A stretch of 50,861 nucleotides of DNA from an uncultured Schlesneria sp. (GTDB lineage: Bacteria > Planctomycetota > Planctomycetia > Planctomycetales > Planctomycetaceae). Where the stretch lies: NCBI GenBank assembly GCA_903904835.1, contig CAIVEI010000174.1, positions 1 through 50,861 of the forward strand, given 5' to 3'. The position numbers were made by a program, and so were the translations under genes. Positions 1-8,180 of this stretch are shown here, in pieces. Below the pieces are notes generated by a model, which worked only from the letters and a program-made list of their open reading frames with translations, searched no databases and had not been told where the DNA came from. Positions within the stretch are counted from its first letter, which is position 1. Every line of letters begins with the position of its first letter.

Positions 1-248
1 CTGCAAAAACACTATGAAACAGGGAACTTGGCCAACTCTGTCGAACTTGGCCAACTTTTTTCGTGGATTACGAATATCGTTTTGGTTGTTGTTCTGATGG
101 GCCTCGAAGCCTCGACGTCATCTGGTGGTTTCGGGTCCCGAAGATGAGGTGAGAAAGGTTGAAGTTGGCCAAGTTGGCCAACTTCAAACCCGCAGAAACG
201 CTATAAAACAGGGAACTTGGCCAACTATGTCGAACTTGGCCAACTTTT
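1..248. repeat. Tandem TTGGCCAA-rich repeat (two copies, about 189-bp period)
   Basis: Positions 1-59 and 190-248 are two copies of one unit; each carries AACAGGGAACTTGGCCAACT followed by a second AACTTGGCCAACTTT. The core TTGGCCAA occurs six times in 250 bp (28-35, 47-54, 165-172, 174-181, 217-224, 236-243). The left copy starts at the window edge, so the array may continue outside. No gene was recognised in the first 486 bases. Function unknown; it may be an intergenic repeat family or a cluster of protein-binding sites. Confidence 0.75.
161..185. repeat. 25-bp perfect palindrome built from TTGGCCAA
   Basis: The arms at 161-172 (GAAGTTGGCCAA) and 174-185 (TTGGCCAACTTC) are exact reverse complements around a single G. 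It sits between the two 59-bp repeat copies and reuses their core. It could be an operator-like dyad or just the repeat folded on itself. Confidence 0.7.
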
Positions 249-370
249 GTTTTTTGGGGATGGCGATGAGTGTTTCATTCGGTGTTTTGGTGGGCCACGA
301 TATGCTGCATCCCTTTTCGTCCGAGGTCAGAGGCTACAAGCCGCCGATACGGTTCGGACAATGTTGCTCA

Positions 371-440
371 CCATAGTCGCTCAAGCTTGCAGACCGCTGA
401 AATGTCAAAAATACCTGGTTTCCGCCATAGTTGCGCAAAC
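371..440 (-). repeat. Two copies of a dispersed GCGCAACTATGG repeat
   Basis: CCATAGTCGCTCAAG (371-385) and CCATAGTTGCGCAAAC (425-440) are reverse complements of the CGCAACTATGG/GAGCAACTATGG motif that recurs five times at the other end of the window (50094-50513). They lie just beyond the 3' end of the minus-strand sulfotransferase gene. The rest of 249-486 shows nothing gene-like. Confidence 0.6.
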
Positions 441-486
441 TTTAAAAAGGTGTCAATCTTGTTAGAGAATGATTTTTCAAGTCTGA

Positions 487-1074
487 TCACTGGTCCGACA
501 CAGCCGGTTTCCGGTTTCGATAGAGCGACGGATCGATGGCGTTGATCATCATCTCGACTGATGGACGGTGATCGAGAAATTCAGCGATACGATGGACTTC
601 GGGTTCGGGATTGCTGATGAGCTGATTGAAATTCACTTCAAGAACGTTCATGTGGCTTTGCGTCAGTAGCCATTGGGAAAGTCGGTCAAGATGAATCGCA
701 AACGACTGCTTCATCTGATGACGAGGTGCCGCCGGACGCGAAAGTCGGGCGAGCATTTTTTCCTGGGATTCCAGGACTTCGTCGAGATCACGCCTCATGA
801 AAATGACGCGGTAACTTTCAGTTGCGGGCAAATCGTAAAGCAATGCGGACACCATTTTCACCACTTTTCCGCGTGCTTCGGCCAGCCATGATGGATCTTG
901 CTTCGTCTTCTTCGCTTGTTCAAATTCGAAATATCCGCGCGGGTTGTCAGTATCTGCCATGCGAATTTCGTCCGTCATTGTCGTCAGTCCACCCTGATGC
1001 AACATCTGCATCATCAGTGACGTACCGGAACGAGGCAGTCCAGAGACGATGACGATTTGTGAGTCGAGTGACAT
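487..1074 (-). CDS. Sulfotransferase family protein
   Basis: A 195-residue P-loop sulfotransferase-like protein, expected to transfer sulfate from PAPS to a hydroxyl or amine acceptor. The N-terminus carries the 5'-phosphosulfate-binding signature GLPRSGTSLMMQML, and the middle carries FMRRDLDEVLESQ, which fits the 3'-phosphate-binding Arg/Ser motif. It is shorter than classical sulfotransferases (250-350 aa). ATG at 1074 is preferred over an in-frame TTG at 1086, because it starts directly after the upstream stop (1076-1078) instead of overlapping it. It is the last gene of a five-gene minus-strand unit headed by two alkaline-phosphatase-superfamily enzymes, so a role in decorating an exported polymer or lipid is plausible. 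The acceptor is unknown. Confidence 0.85.
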   Translation of the reverse strand: MSLDSQIVIVSGLPRSGTSLMMQMLHQGGLTTMTDEIRMADTDNPRGYFEFEQAKKTKQDPSWLAEARGKVVKMVSALLYDLPATESYRVIFMRRDLDEVLESQEKMLARLSRPAAPRHQMKQSFAIHLDRLSQWLLTQSHMNVLEVNFNQLISNPEPEVHRIAEFLDHRPSVEMMINAIDPSLYRNRKPAVSDQ

Positions 1075-1075
1075 C

Positions 1076-1912
1076 CTAAAAATCAACCTTCAATAAGGGC
1101 CGAGCTACAAAAGCGGCAATTAACGAAGTAAAGAACCAGTAGGCCATCCAGCTTTTTGTTCCCGATGTCCATGAAACGCGATCAGGATACTCGATTTGAA
1201 TGGATTGAACCGGTGAACCAGCAGCAAAGGGTCGCTCGCGTGGATACTTAAGCATGGAACTTGGATTACTCGATGGCCTTTCTCGACTGACCGGAAGAAA
1301 CGAGTTACTGATGGCGAGTTCCTTTGTGAAAATCTGCTCGCCCCATTCGAACGTCAAGTCGTGCAGGCCACGAGAAATTGCTTCGATCTTCCAGCAGATC
1401 ATGTTACTGGCGGGGACTCGAACCGGGCCCATCGTCACATCGACAGCAGAAGTTGGAGTAAGCTTAATTTCAGGGAGCGATTCGTTAATTGTCGGCTTCA
1501 AATGAACGGTAACAATCGCCTGCTCGCCACAGGCGAGTGGACGAGCTTGATACCACAACGACAATTGTGCCAATGCAAGGCACATGGGGACTGCCATGAC
1601 AAGAATTGGAACAGCCGATAACGCAAGCAATCGCCCCGCCTGTGCAAGCAATGTCAGTTGCACTCGAAGACAGACTCGTAGCTCTTCTTTGAAAAGAGAC
1701 AGCGCGATGAGATTCGCTTTGATCTGATTTCGCGTCCGTTTGAGTGCTGACTGATTGGAAGTCTGTTTAAACACAAAGAGCATCACAATGCCCGTGACGC
1801 TCGCAATCAATGAGGCGGACAACCAACCGGGCAACCATGCGATTGGCGCAAGCAGGATATGCGCAATCGAATTCGAAATCGTATTCAGCCAAAGGACCAG
1901 CGTTACCAGCAT
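1076..1912 (-). CDS. Membrane protein of unknown function, weakly EMC3/DUF106-like
   Basis: A 278-residue protein with hydrophobic segments near residues 5-25, 30-50 and 90-120 and a C-terminal helix near 255-272. A basic stretch (KRTRNQIKANLIALSLFKEE) precedes the third segment. An N-terminal transmembrane pair, an amphipathic charged helix and a further membrane helix loosely recall the Oxa1/EMC3/DUF106 insertase superfamily. This is an impression, not a motif match. A soluble beta-rich part follows (about 130-250). ATG at 1912 is chosen because it lies 4 bp after the upstream stop; a longer frame reaching back to 1981 would overlap the small upstream gene. It probably works with the phosphatase-like enzymes encoded upstream. 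Confidence 0.7.
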   Translation of the reverse strand: MLVTLVLWLNTISNSIAHILLAPIAWLPGWLSASLIASVTGIVMLFVFKQTSNQSALKRTRNQIKANLIALSLFKEELRVCLRVQLTLLAQAGRLLALSAVPILVMAVPMCLALAQLSLWYQARPLACGEQAIVTVHLKPTINESLPEIKLTPTSAVDVTMGPVRVPASNMICWKIEAISRGLHDLTFEWGEQIFTKELAISNSFLPVSRERPSSNPSSMLKYPRERPFAAGSPVQSIQIEYPDRVSWTSGTKSWMAYWFFTSLIAAFVARPLLKVDF

Positions 1913-1916
1913 AGGT

Positions 1917-2102
1917 CTACTCGATGTATCCCAGGCCGCGAAGCTGATCGGCAACTTGTTTTTCCGCGTCAGCTTCACCAAGCCGTTTGAGTTCTTTTTC
2001 GATTGCCGTTGTAATCAGTTCTTCCACGCTGCTGAAACCCGCTTTTGTCGCGGCCTGCCTGGCTCGTTCAAACAGATTGGAATCAATCCCCACCTTCGTC
2101 AC
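1917..2102 (-). CDS. Small 61-aa protein, ribbon-helix-helix-like
   Basis: A compact, charged protein. Its pattern of a short strand (TKVGIDSNLFERARQAA), then helix, turn (GFSSVEEL) and helix resembles small ribbon-helix-helix or Arc-like proteins. The C-terminus ends LRGLGYIE, reminiscent of the LxALGY-type segment at the end of many sulfatase/phosphatase domains (the TPR-sulfatase in this window has LNALGYVG). Start is GTG, preceded by GGGAG at a good distance. It sits 15 bp after the Tat-type phosphatase gene and 4 bp before the membrane protein gene, so it is translated within the same operon. It could be a DNA-binding autoregulator or an accessory subunit. Confidence 0.65.
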   Translation of the reverse strand: MTKVGIDSNLFERARQAATKAGFSSVEELITTAIEKELKRLGEADAEKQVADQLRGLGYIE

Positions 2103-2117
2103 GTGTGATACTCCCTT

Positions 2118-4154
2118 TCAGGATTGAAAGATACTTTTTCCCGTCATCGTCTTCGGTGTTGGTAGGCCAAATTCATCGAGTATCGATGGCGCCAGATCGG
2201 TCAGCGATGGCTGGGGTGATCGAATACTCTTGTTACTAAACAAGACGCCAGGAACCTCCAGTGCGTCCGCACAATGATCGGCACTCCAAGGCGATGGGTT
2301 GTCCAGCAGCACTTCGGGAGTCAATTCGCCAAGACACGTTTCCCACGAGGCGCGGTAGCCACGTGAGTAGCCGATAATCAAATCGGGAGCAAATTCCATC
2401 GCTGGTCCGGAATAGATTTCACTCGACCTGTAGACCTTGCGAATGACCTGTTGTCCGTTGACATCGCGAACCGCTTCCAACTGTGCAATTAATTGCTTTG
2501 TCAGCTTCTCGGCAGTGTCGTCGGGTTCGACAATTCCGTCCCGTTCGCGTCCCTTGAGATTCAGATAGAGTGCGTTGATCCCCATTCCATACGCGCGTGT
2601 TCTGGACCAGTCGACATCGGTGAGCACCGACGTGGTTTCCCGTGGATTTAAATAGCCAGAATCACGCAGCCAGGAATTGACATTGAATTGTCTGCCGAAA
2701 TTGGCGAAGCCATGATCGCTCATCACAAACAGAGTTACCTTGCTGCCATAGCGCTGGTCGAGATCGCCGATGATGCCGTCGAGCTTTTGGTAAAGGTCTT
2801 TGACATATTGAAATCGACTGGCTGCTTCTGGCGTGGTCCGGGTGGGATGTAGCGCATCCTCGTCAGAATTCCACCAGAACATATGTGATTGCAGATCGCT
2901 GCTTGAGAAATAAAAGAACAATAGTCCGTCTTCGTAATTCTTAAGGGCATATTCGAAAAGAGTCAGTCGTTCCTCCAGGACCATCGTGGCCTGCTGCCGA
3001 AATTCGTCGTCGTTGAAAATGCCATTCGATCGAGCCTTATGATCCTCCTGAAACCCCGTCGTATAAAACAGGCCGAGGGCATTCGAAATGTCCGTGATAA
3101 AATTCTTCGGCTCAGATAATTGCACCGCAGGTTTCGACGGATCGATATTGATGGGGGTTATGTAAAGACGAAAGTGCGGAGCAACCTCTTGAAGATAAAA
3201 ACGACAGATCCCACTCGCTGACTGACTTGGAAGCGGTCGTGGCGTTGACATCTTAAAATCGAGCCGCGTCCATCCGCTCCATTCCCCTGCCCTCAGCATG
3301 ATTTTATGATCGCCAACAATGAGCAGTGCTGCATCCGACTTTCGATCGCGATGGACGGACATTTCGATCGTTGTCGGCGTCGGCGTTTTCAACATCGCGT
3401 TATCGGGGCCGACGATTGTGGTTTTTGCTGAATCGCGAATGAAGCGTAGCTTTGATCTTCGTCCACCCCCTTCCTCCAGACCTTTTGACGGCGAATCGTC
3501 GCTGAAATATTGATAGGTTCCGTATGTCCCCAGAACATCTGGTGTCCCCATTCCCGAAATGCAGCGATGATGTCCATAGTGCGATGGGCTTGGGGGATAG
3601 TTCGACGGAAGATCGTAAAATGTGGAGGGGATTCCTTTGGCATCCAATTCATCCCAAAATGGAATCCCCTGCCTCCGCAAAACGGTTTTCGGTAGCGTGT
3701 GACTGAACGGAGGAAAATTGAACTGAAGCCGATGATCACCGACTTCGATTGAGCCTTCGCCGGGAAGCGTCTCAGCCGCGGAAAAAAAGGGTGCACACTG
3801 TTGGTGAGGATGTCGGTGGATAAAGTCAAAAATCCCGTGCGATCCCGGTCCTGCACCGTTGATAAAACTGGCCCAAGCCACGGGACTTTGAGGCGGCATG
3901 CTTGTCGCCAGATTGCTGAAGCTGCCGGCGGATGCCAGCTTCGCCAGATTGGGGAGCATTCCGGCCAGCATCATGCTGCGACAAAGCCGAGGGTCCATCC
4001 CGTCAATGCCGATGACGATGACTTTCTTACCCAAAGATCGCGACGCTCGATTGCAACCGCCGAGCCAGCATGCTGTCGCTAATGCCCCCGCGCTGGCAGC
4101 CGCACCCGACAGGATTTTTCTACGGGAGAGTTTGGGTTCACGTCTTGATTTCAT
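2118..4154 (-). CDS. Alkaline phosphatase superfamily protein with Tat-type lipoprotein signal
   Basis: A 678-residue predicted metal-dependent phosphodiesterase/phosphatase. The N-terminus has a twin-arginine motif (SRRKILSG), a hydrophobic stretch and a lipobox-like WLGGC (Cys34), suggesting folded export and lipid anchoring. The catalytic core begins VIGIDGMD (Asp51, metal ligand). A Ser in PPQSPVAWASF (Ser90) aligns with the Thr nucleophile of the NPP/type I phosphodiesterase family, followed by GPGSHGIFDF. Later metal motifs are MSDHGFANF and SADHCADALEVPG. It overlaps the upstream paralogue's stop by ATGA (4151-4154), so translation is probably coupled. The substrate is unknown; the neighbouring sulfotransferase hints at polymer or glycolipid processing. 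Confidence 0.85.
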   Translation of the reverse strand: MKSRREPKLSRRKILSGAAASAGALATACWLGGCNRASRSLGKKVIVIGIDGMDPRLCRSMMLAGMLPNLAKLASAGSFSNLATSMPPQSPVAWASFINGAGPGSHGIFDFIHRHPHQQCAPFFSAAETLPGEGSIEVGDHRLQFNFPPFSHTLPKTVLRRQGIPFWDELDAKGIPSTFYDLPSNYPPSPSHYGHHRCISGMGTPDVLGTYGTYQYFSDDSPSKGLEEGGGRRSKLRFIRDSAKTTIVGPDNAMLKTPTPTTIEMSVHRDRKSDAALLIVGDHKIMLRAGEWSGWTRLDFKMSTPRPLPSQSASGICRFYLQEVAPHFRLYITPINIDPSKPAVQLSEPKNFITDISNALGLFYTTGFQEDHKARSNGIFNDDEFRQQATMVLEERLTLFEYALKNYEDGLLFFYFSSSDLQSHMFWWNSDEDALHPTRTTPEAASRFQYVKDLYQKLDGIIGDLDQRYGSKVTLFVMSDHGFANFGRQFNVNSWLRDSGYLNPRETTSVLTDVDWSRTRAYGMGINALYLNLKGRERDGIVEPDDTAEKLTKQLIAQLEAVRDVNGQQVIRKVYRSSEIYSGPAMEFAPDLIIGYSRGYRASWETCLGELTPEVLLDNPSPWSADHCADALEVPGVLFSNKSIRSPQPSLTDLAPSILDEFGLPTPKTMTGKSIFQS

Positions 4155-6280
4155 TGGACCCCACCTCCCGCAGGAACTAAGTCGTCCTTAGGAATAAGCT
4201 CACCCGCTTGACGCGAACCAACGGAGAGCACTTTTCCATCCATATATTCGGGAATCGGGCAGCCAAACAGATCGAGAACGGTCGGAGCAATGTCAAGCAA
4301 TCGAGAGGACTCGGTAAGTATTTCGTGATTACAGAAAAGGACGCCTGGTACCACCGACGGATCGACGCAATGATCGCCGCTCCAGGCCTTCCGATTGTCA
4401 TGAAATATCTGTTGGCTGGCACGTCCAACGGCCGCATCCCACGATACGCGATAACCGCTGGCGTAGCCGACAATCAGGTCAGGAGCATTTTCTTTATAGG
4501 GACCGCGATAGACTTTGGTTGCCTGATACACCCGCTTAATGGCTTGCGAGCCCGACTGAGGGTCGATGAGTTGACCTAGCTGAGACGCGATCTGATCACG
4601 AATTGTGTCTGCTTCGATGCCAGGCTCAACGATTCCCTGACTGAACTTGCCTCGCAAGTTAATAAAGATCCCTGTCAGGCCAATCGCGAATGCTTTTGTT
4701 TTTGTCCAGTCGATTCCGGCGAGGTAGTCCTTGTCGCGGAGTTCCTCGTTGACGACAAGGAATCCGTTTTCCTCCAGCCATCGATTCAGGTCAATTCCAC
4801 GACGAAATGTATTAAAACCATGATCCGAAAGGACCATCAGCACGTTATCTTTATTATGGCATTTGGCCATCGTACGTCCGACAAGTTCGTCCATGCGAAC
4901 GTAAAGATCTTCAATGGCCGTCTCGAACGTCGCGGGAATGTGTAACGGACGGGCGGGATGTTCTTTGTCCAAATATCGCCAGAACATGTGCTGCATTCGA
5001 TCTGTTCCGTCAAACACACAGACACACAGTCCCGTCGGCACTTTGTCGAGACTGTCGAAGAACATCAATTCACGCTCTTGATCGATGTCAGTGCATTGCT
5101 GAAGGAAATGTTCGTCGCTCAGAACTTCTTCGTTCAGACCCCACGTATCTTCGGCCAGCCCGAGTGTTGCGTAGGGCCCCTGACGTTTCGCGAGATAAAT
5201 CGGATAGACCGGAGGGTAACCAATTGCCATCGCGGGATATTCAGGGTCGATATTGATCGGAGTGACATACAGGTCGAATATGGGTTGAGTACTCAAAAGC
5301 AGGAACCGACAGACTCCTTGAATCGACAGATTCCAGCCCGCGCGAAACTTGACCGAAATCCAGTCGGTGTATACGCCCGGTATTAACTTGAATTTCGCCC
5401 CTTCAATGGTGAGCGTCGCCTGATCACGATCATCAAAGTTCACGGTAAAACGTTGCTTGAGATGCCCTTGATCGGCGTGTGTTGGATGCGGAGGACCAAC
5501 CAGATGGCCTACGATGACATTTCCAGGCTGCTGAACGAAATGGACGTCACCCCCCGTTTTTTGATTTCCAACTTTAGGGCGCGTCGTATATTGCGAAAAC
5601 GTTCCCTGAGTGCCACGCAAATCAGGAACACACATCGCCGATAACTGGACCCCATGCAGTTTTTCAGGGGGGAACGTGATTGGCACTCGGATAATGCAAT
5701 TGAAGATGCCGTACTTGCTCAGGATGCTCCAGAAGGGCTGACTTTTTCGCAGCATGCGTATTTCTGGCCGTTTAATCGTCAAGTTGAACGGCCAGACGCC
5801 GCGGCGACGAGCGGCTGAAAGGATTTCAACTGAGCTGAGTTTTGGCTGATAGGTTTTTTCGTCGGGTGAAAGAAAGTCAAAGATATTGTGTTTGCCTGGG
5901 TTCACCCCTGTTTGAAACGTTGACCATGCCACAGGCGAAATCGGAGGGAGCGTGCTTCCCAGTGAGTGAAAGCTCCCCTGACTTCGCATCGCTGCAAGAT
6001 TTGGCAGTTTTCCTTCGTCAAGCAAACGAGTTGTCAGACTATGATCGAGTCCATCAAGTCCCAGAATCACGACACGTTTGAACCGAGGTTTTCGGGGGGG
6101 ATGCCGCTTAAAGATCAATCGCATCAAACGACGAATCGGCCAAAACAAGAACATTGTAAGCGCAGAGACGATGGCACCAAACACAGCCAGGAAAGAACCC
6201 GCCAACGCAAATCCCGCACCTGGCCCGATATATGCCAAGGTCAAACTGTCGATCAGTTGGTCAACCGTCTGAATCGTCAT
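4151..6280 (-). CDS. Membrane-anchored alkaline phosphatase superfamily protein
   Basis: A 709-residue paralogue of the next gene, with a different N-terminus: a YIGPGAGFALAG segment and a membrane helix (about residues 22-50), then a basic linker. The catalytic domain shows VILGLDGLDH (Asp76), PPISPVAWSTF (Ser115 in the nucleophile position), NPGKHNIFDF, LSDHGFNTFRRG and SGDHCVDPSVVPG. It is inferred to be a membrane-held phosphoesterase or transferase with its active site outside the cytoplasm. It is the first gene of the five-gene minus-strand operon. Having a membrane-anchored and a Tat-lipoprotein paralogue side by side suggests consecutive or complementary steps on one substrate. A 78-bp relic of its 3' part lies inverted upstream at 6458-6535. 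Confidence 0.85.
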   Translation of the reverse strand: MTIQTVDQLIDSLTLAYIGPGAGFALAGSFLAVFGAIVSALTMFLFWPIRRLMRLIFKRHPPRKPRFKRVVILGLDGLDHSLTTRLLDEGKLPNLAAMRSQGSFHSLGSTLPPISPVAWSTFQTGVNPGKHNIFDFLSPDEKTYQPKLSSVEILSAARRRGVWPFNLTIKRPEIRMLRKSQPFWSILSKYGIFNCIIRVPITFPPEKLHGVQLSAMCVPDLRGTQGTFSQYTTRPKVGNQKTGGDVHFVQQPGNVIVGHLVGPPHPTHADQGHLKQRFTVNFDDRDQATLTIEGAKFKLIPGVYTDWISVKFRAGWNLSIQGVCRFLLLSTQPIFDLYVTPINIDPEYPAMAIGYPPVYPIYLAKRQGPYATLGLAEDTWGLNEEVLSDEHFLQQCTDIDQERELMFFDSLDKVPTGLCVCVFDGTDRMQHMFWRYLDKEHPARPLHIPATFETAIEDLYVRMDELVGRTMAKCHNKDNVLMVLSDHGFNTFRRGIDLNRWLEENGFLVVNEELRDKDYLAGIDWTKTKAFAIGLTGIFINLRGKFSQGIVEPGIEADTIRDQIASQLGQLIDPQSGSQAIKRVYQATKVYRGPYKENAPDLIVGYASGYRVSWDAAVGRASQQIFHDNRKAWSGDHCVDPSVVPGVLFCNHEILTESSRLLDIAPTVLDLFGCPIPEYMDGKVLSVGSRQAGELIPKDDLVPAGGGVQ

Positions 6281-6457
6281 TTAAGAGAAATTCTTGCCAG
6301 GATTTTTGCTCATCCTGCACATCACAGGGACTATTTAATGGTAATATCGACTGTCGTTGCCACGCATCGTTTCTGCACGAAGAGATTGCCGAGGGCCTAT
6401 TATAAGCAGAAGCCCTGCTCGCAAACGAGAGGTTCACCGGGCCAGAAATGTCATTCC

Positions 6458-6535
6458 GTGGTACCAGGAATCCTTTTCTGCAATCACGAAATCCTTTCCG
6501 AGTCGCCTCGATTTCTTGACGTTGCTCCGACAGTT
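6458..6535 (+). pseudogene. 78-bp relic of an alkaline-phosphatase-family gene (inverted copy)
   Basis: Read on the plus strand, this stretch encodes VVPGILFCNHEILSESPRFL and then DVAPTV. It matches the C-terminal VVPGVLFCNHEIL segment of the membrane-anchored phosphatase encoded on the minus strand at 4354-4277. By hand alignment about 68 of 78 bases agree, with no gap. Similarity stops abruptly on both sides. A plus-strand open frame running through it does not look like a gene. It is read as the remnant of a second, inverted copy of this gene or a close paralogue. Confidence 0.8.
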
Positions 6536-6810
6536 AATAAATTGTGCGATCGATTTTCCCTGAAATGTGACGCCGTAAAACCATGCAGGCGCTATGAAAT
6601 TCCTTGCAATAATAAGAGGTCGCTCGTGCTCGTTTTTACAAGCGACTTGGCGTCTCGAAGTCATCGATCATTGATCCCAACGGGTGATCGAGTTCCGGCA
6701 ATCGGATTCGAGAGAGAATGGAGTCTGATTGATACCCGATGTGACGAGCCGAAGAGCCTATCACGACTCACCTTGTTCGAAGGGTACTTATTGCTGGTCG
6801 CACGCGGCCG

Positions 6811-6841
6811 CTGCCGATCGCCTTGTTCTTGCGATCGGCAG
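6811..6841 (-). terminator. Hairpin downstream of the signalling operon
   Basis: CTGCCGATCGC (6811-6821) and GCGATCGGCAG (6831-6841) are perfect 11-bp inverted arms around a 9-nt loop. It begins 49 bp after the stop of the ATPase gene on the minus strand. There is no T tract, so it is either a weak terminator or an mRNA 3'-end stabiliser. Confidence 0.5.
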
Positions 6842-6890
6842 GGACAAAGAGTTGTCGCTTGAATCTCAGTGATTATTCGTAAGGAACTCG

Positions 6891-8180
6891 TCAAATGGCT
6901 TCCATGATTTCGCCCCAGAATTCTGCGGATGGAAGCACCCGTTGTAATTCTTCAAAGCTGGTGACACCCTGTGCGACCTTCAGCAACGCCGCACGACGGA
7001 AGTCGATCATCCCTTCGTCCAGTGCCCGTTGATGAATCACATTTGCCGGCGCAATCTGGCTGACCATTGTGCGGATCGCCGGAGACATCGGCATCACTTC
7101 GAATAAACCTGTCCGGCCGACGAAGCCCTCGTCTCCCTGACTGGCGTTCGCAGCATAGATGTAATTCCCCTCATCACCGTGCAGATAAGGACGGACTTCA
7201 TCAAACGTGCGGGGCGCGTGGGTTAAATTCAGACGGATCTTTTTCTCGGGATGGAGTGTTCGCACCAGCCGCTGGCTGATGACAGCAAGGAGAGAGGTAC
7301 AGAGGAAATACGGCGGCACATTCAGTGACAGCATGCTATGGATGGCGGATGCTGCGATCGACGCATGGAGTGTGACGAAGACCAACTGGCCGCTGTTGGC
7401 GGCGAGAACTGCAGTCTCGGCTGTGATGGAATCGCGAATCTCGCCGACCATGATCACGTCCGGACTTTGGCGAACCACTCCACGCAACAGTTCGCTAAAC
7501 TTCGGTCCGTTGACCTCGTCTGCTTCTGATTGCCTCAGTCCCCTGACGCCGTATTCGATCGGATCTTCAATGGTGTGAATCTTGCGCCGCCCATCGTTGA
7601 GGTGGTGCATGCAGGCATACATGGTCGTTGTCTTGCCGGAACCTGTCGGGCCGGAAACGATGACCAGTCCACTCGAGTTTCCCAACAGTGAACGCATTAT
7701 TTCGGTCTGTGGACCGACGAGACCCAGGGATTCGATATCCGTCAACGGTGAGTCTCGTTCCAGCAATCGCATGGCGAAGCTCTCGCCGTGCAACGAAGGA
7801 ATAGAGCTCAACCGCAGATTTGTGACACGACCATTCCTGTTGCGGAATGTCCAGCGGCCATCTTGCGGATGTCTGCGGTCGGCAAATTTCATTCCCGCAG
7901 CGGCCCGGGTGTGAGCGATACACCGATTCCCAGTGTCCGAATCGAGACTGGCGACATACCGGATAATGCCAAGATGCCGAACCGTCACATCGACATCTTC
8001 CTCATTGCAACAGATAAACAGGTCGCTGGCACCGAGGCTAACGGCATGGTCAATCAGTTCGGCGACACTTTGTTCGATCGGCTGATCGGGGAACTCGTCG
8101 ACATCCAGCAAAAAATTACGACCGCTTTCGGCGGTGGATTCATGATCGACGGGAGTGGCCGGCAAAGTGGATCTAAGCAT
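6891..8180 (-). CDS. GspE/PilB-like type II/IV secretion system ATPase
   Basis: A 429-residue secretion/pilus ATPase. It has an N-terminal subdomain (about 35-140, SLGASDLFICC), Walker A GPTGSGKT (177-184), an Asp box (HTIEDPIEYGV), Walker B DVIMVGEIRD and a His-box region (LVFVTLHASIAAS). It should hydrolyse ATP to drive pseudopilus or pilus assembly. The zinc-binding tetracysteine region of GspE/PilB is absent: RLVRTLHPEKK stands where RLVRTLCxxC is usual. The extended N-terminal domain of PilB is also missing. Its start overlaps the STAS gene by 8 bp, so the two are probably translationally coupled. No other secretion genes are nearby; the DUF1559 pseudopilin-like protein at 13.5 kb is a conceivable client. 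Confidence 0.88.
   Translation of the reverse strand: MLRSTLPATPVDHESTAESGRNFLLDVDEFPDQPIEQSVAELIDHAVSLGASDLFICCNEEDVDVTVRHLGIIRYVASLDSDTGNRCIAHTRAAAGMKFADRRHPQDGRWTFRNRNGRVTNLRLSSIPSLHGESFAMRLLERDSPLTDIESLGLVGPQTEIMRSLLGNSSGLVIVSGPTGSGKTTTMYACMHHLNDGRRKIHTIEDPIEYGVRGLRQSEADEVNGPKFSELLRGVVRQSPDVIMVGEIRDSITAETAVLAANSGQLVFVTLHASIAASAIHSMLSLNVPPYFLCTSLLAVISQRLVRTLHPEKKIRLNLTHAPRTFDEVRPYLHGDEGNYIYAANASQGDEGFVGRTGLFEVMPMSPAIRTMVSQIAPANVIHQRALDEGMIDFRRAALLKVAQGVTSFEELQRVLPSAEFWGEIMEAI

Larger units (their letters stand above)
6281..6890. other. 610-bp gene-free stretch with a phosphatase relic and a hairpin
   Basis: It lies between the start of the membrane-anchored phosphatase gene and the stop of the ATPase gene, both on the minus strand. 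It holds the relic at 6458-6535 and the 11-bp inverted repeat at 6811-6841. The promoter for the five-gene operon must lie in its left part, but no convincing -35/-10 pair was identified. No intact gene seen. Confidence 0.6.

Noticed and set aside
5966-6862. 298-codon plus-strand open frame
   Set aside because: It is antisense to the phosphatase gene for its first third, with unrelated composition; only the 78-bp relic within it is meaningful.
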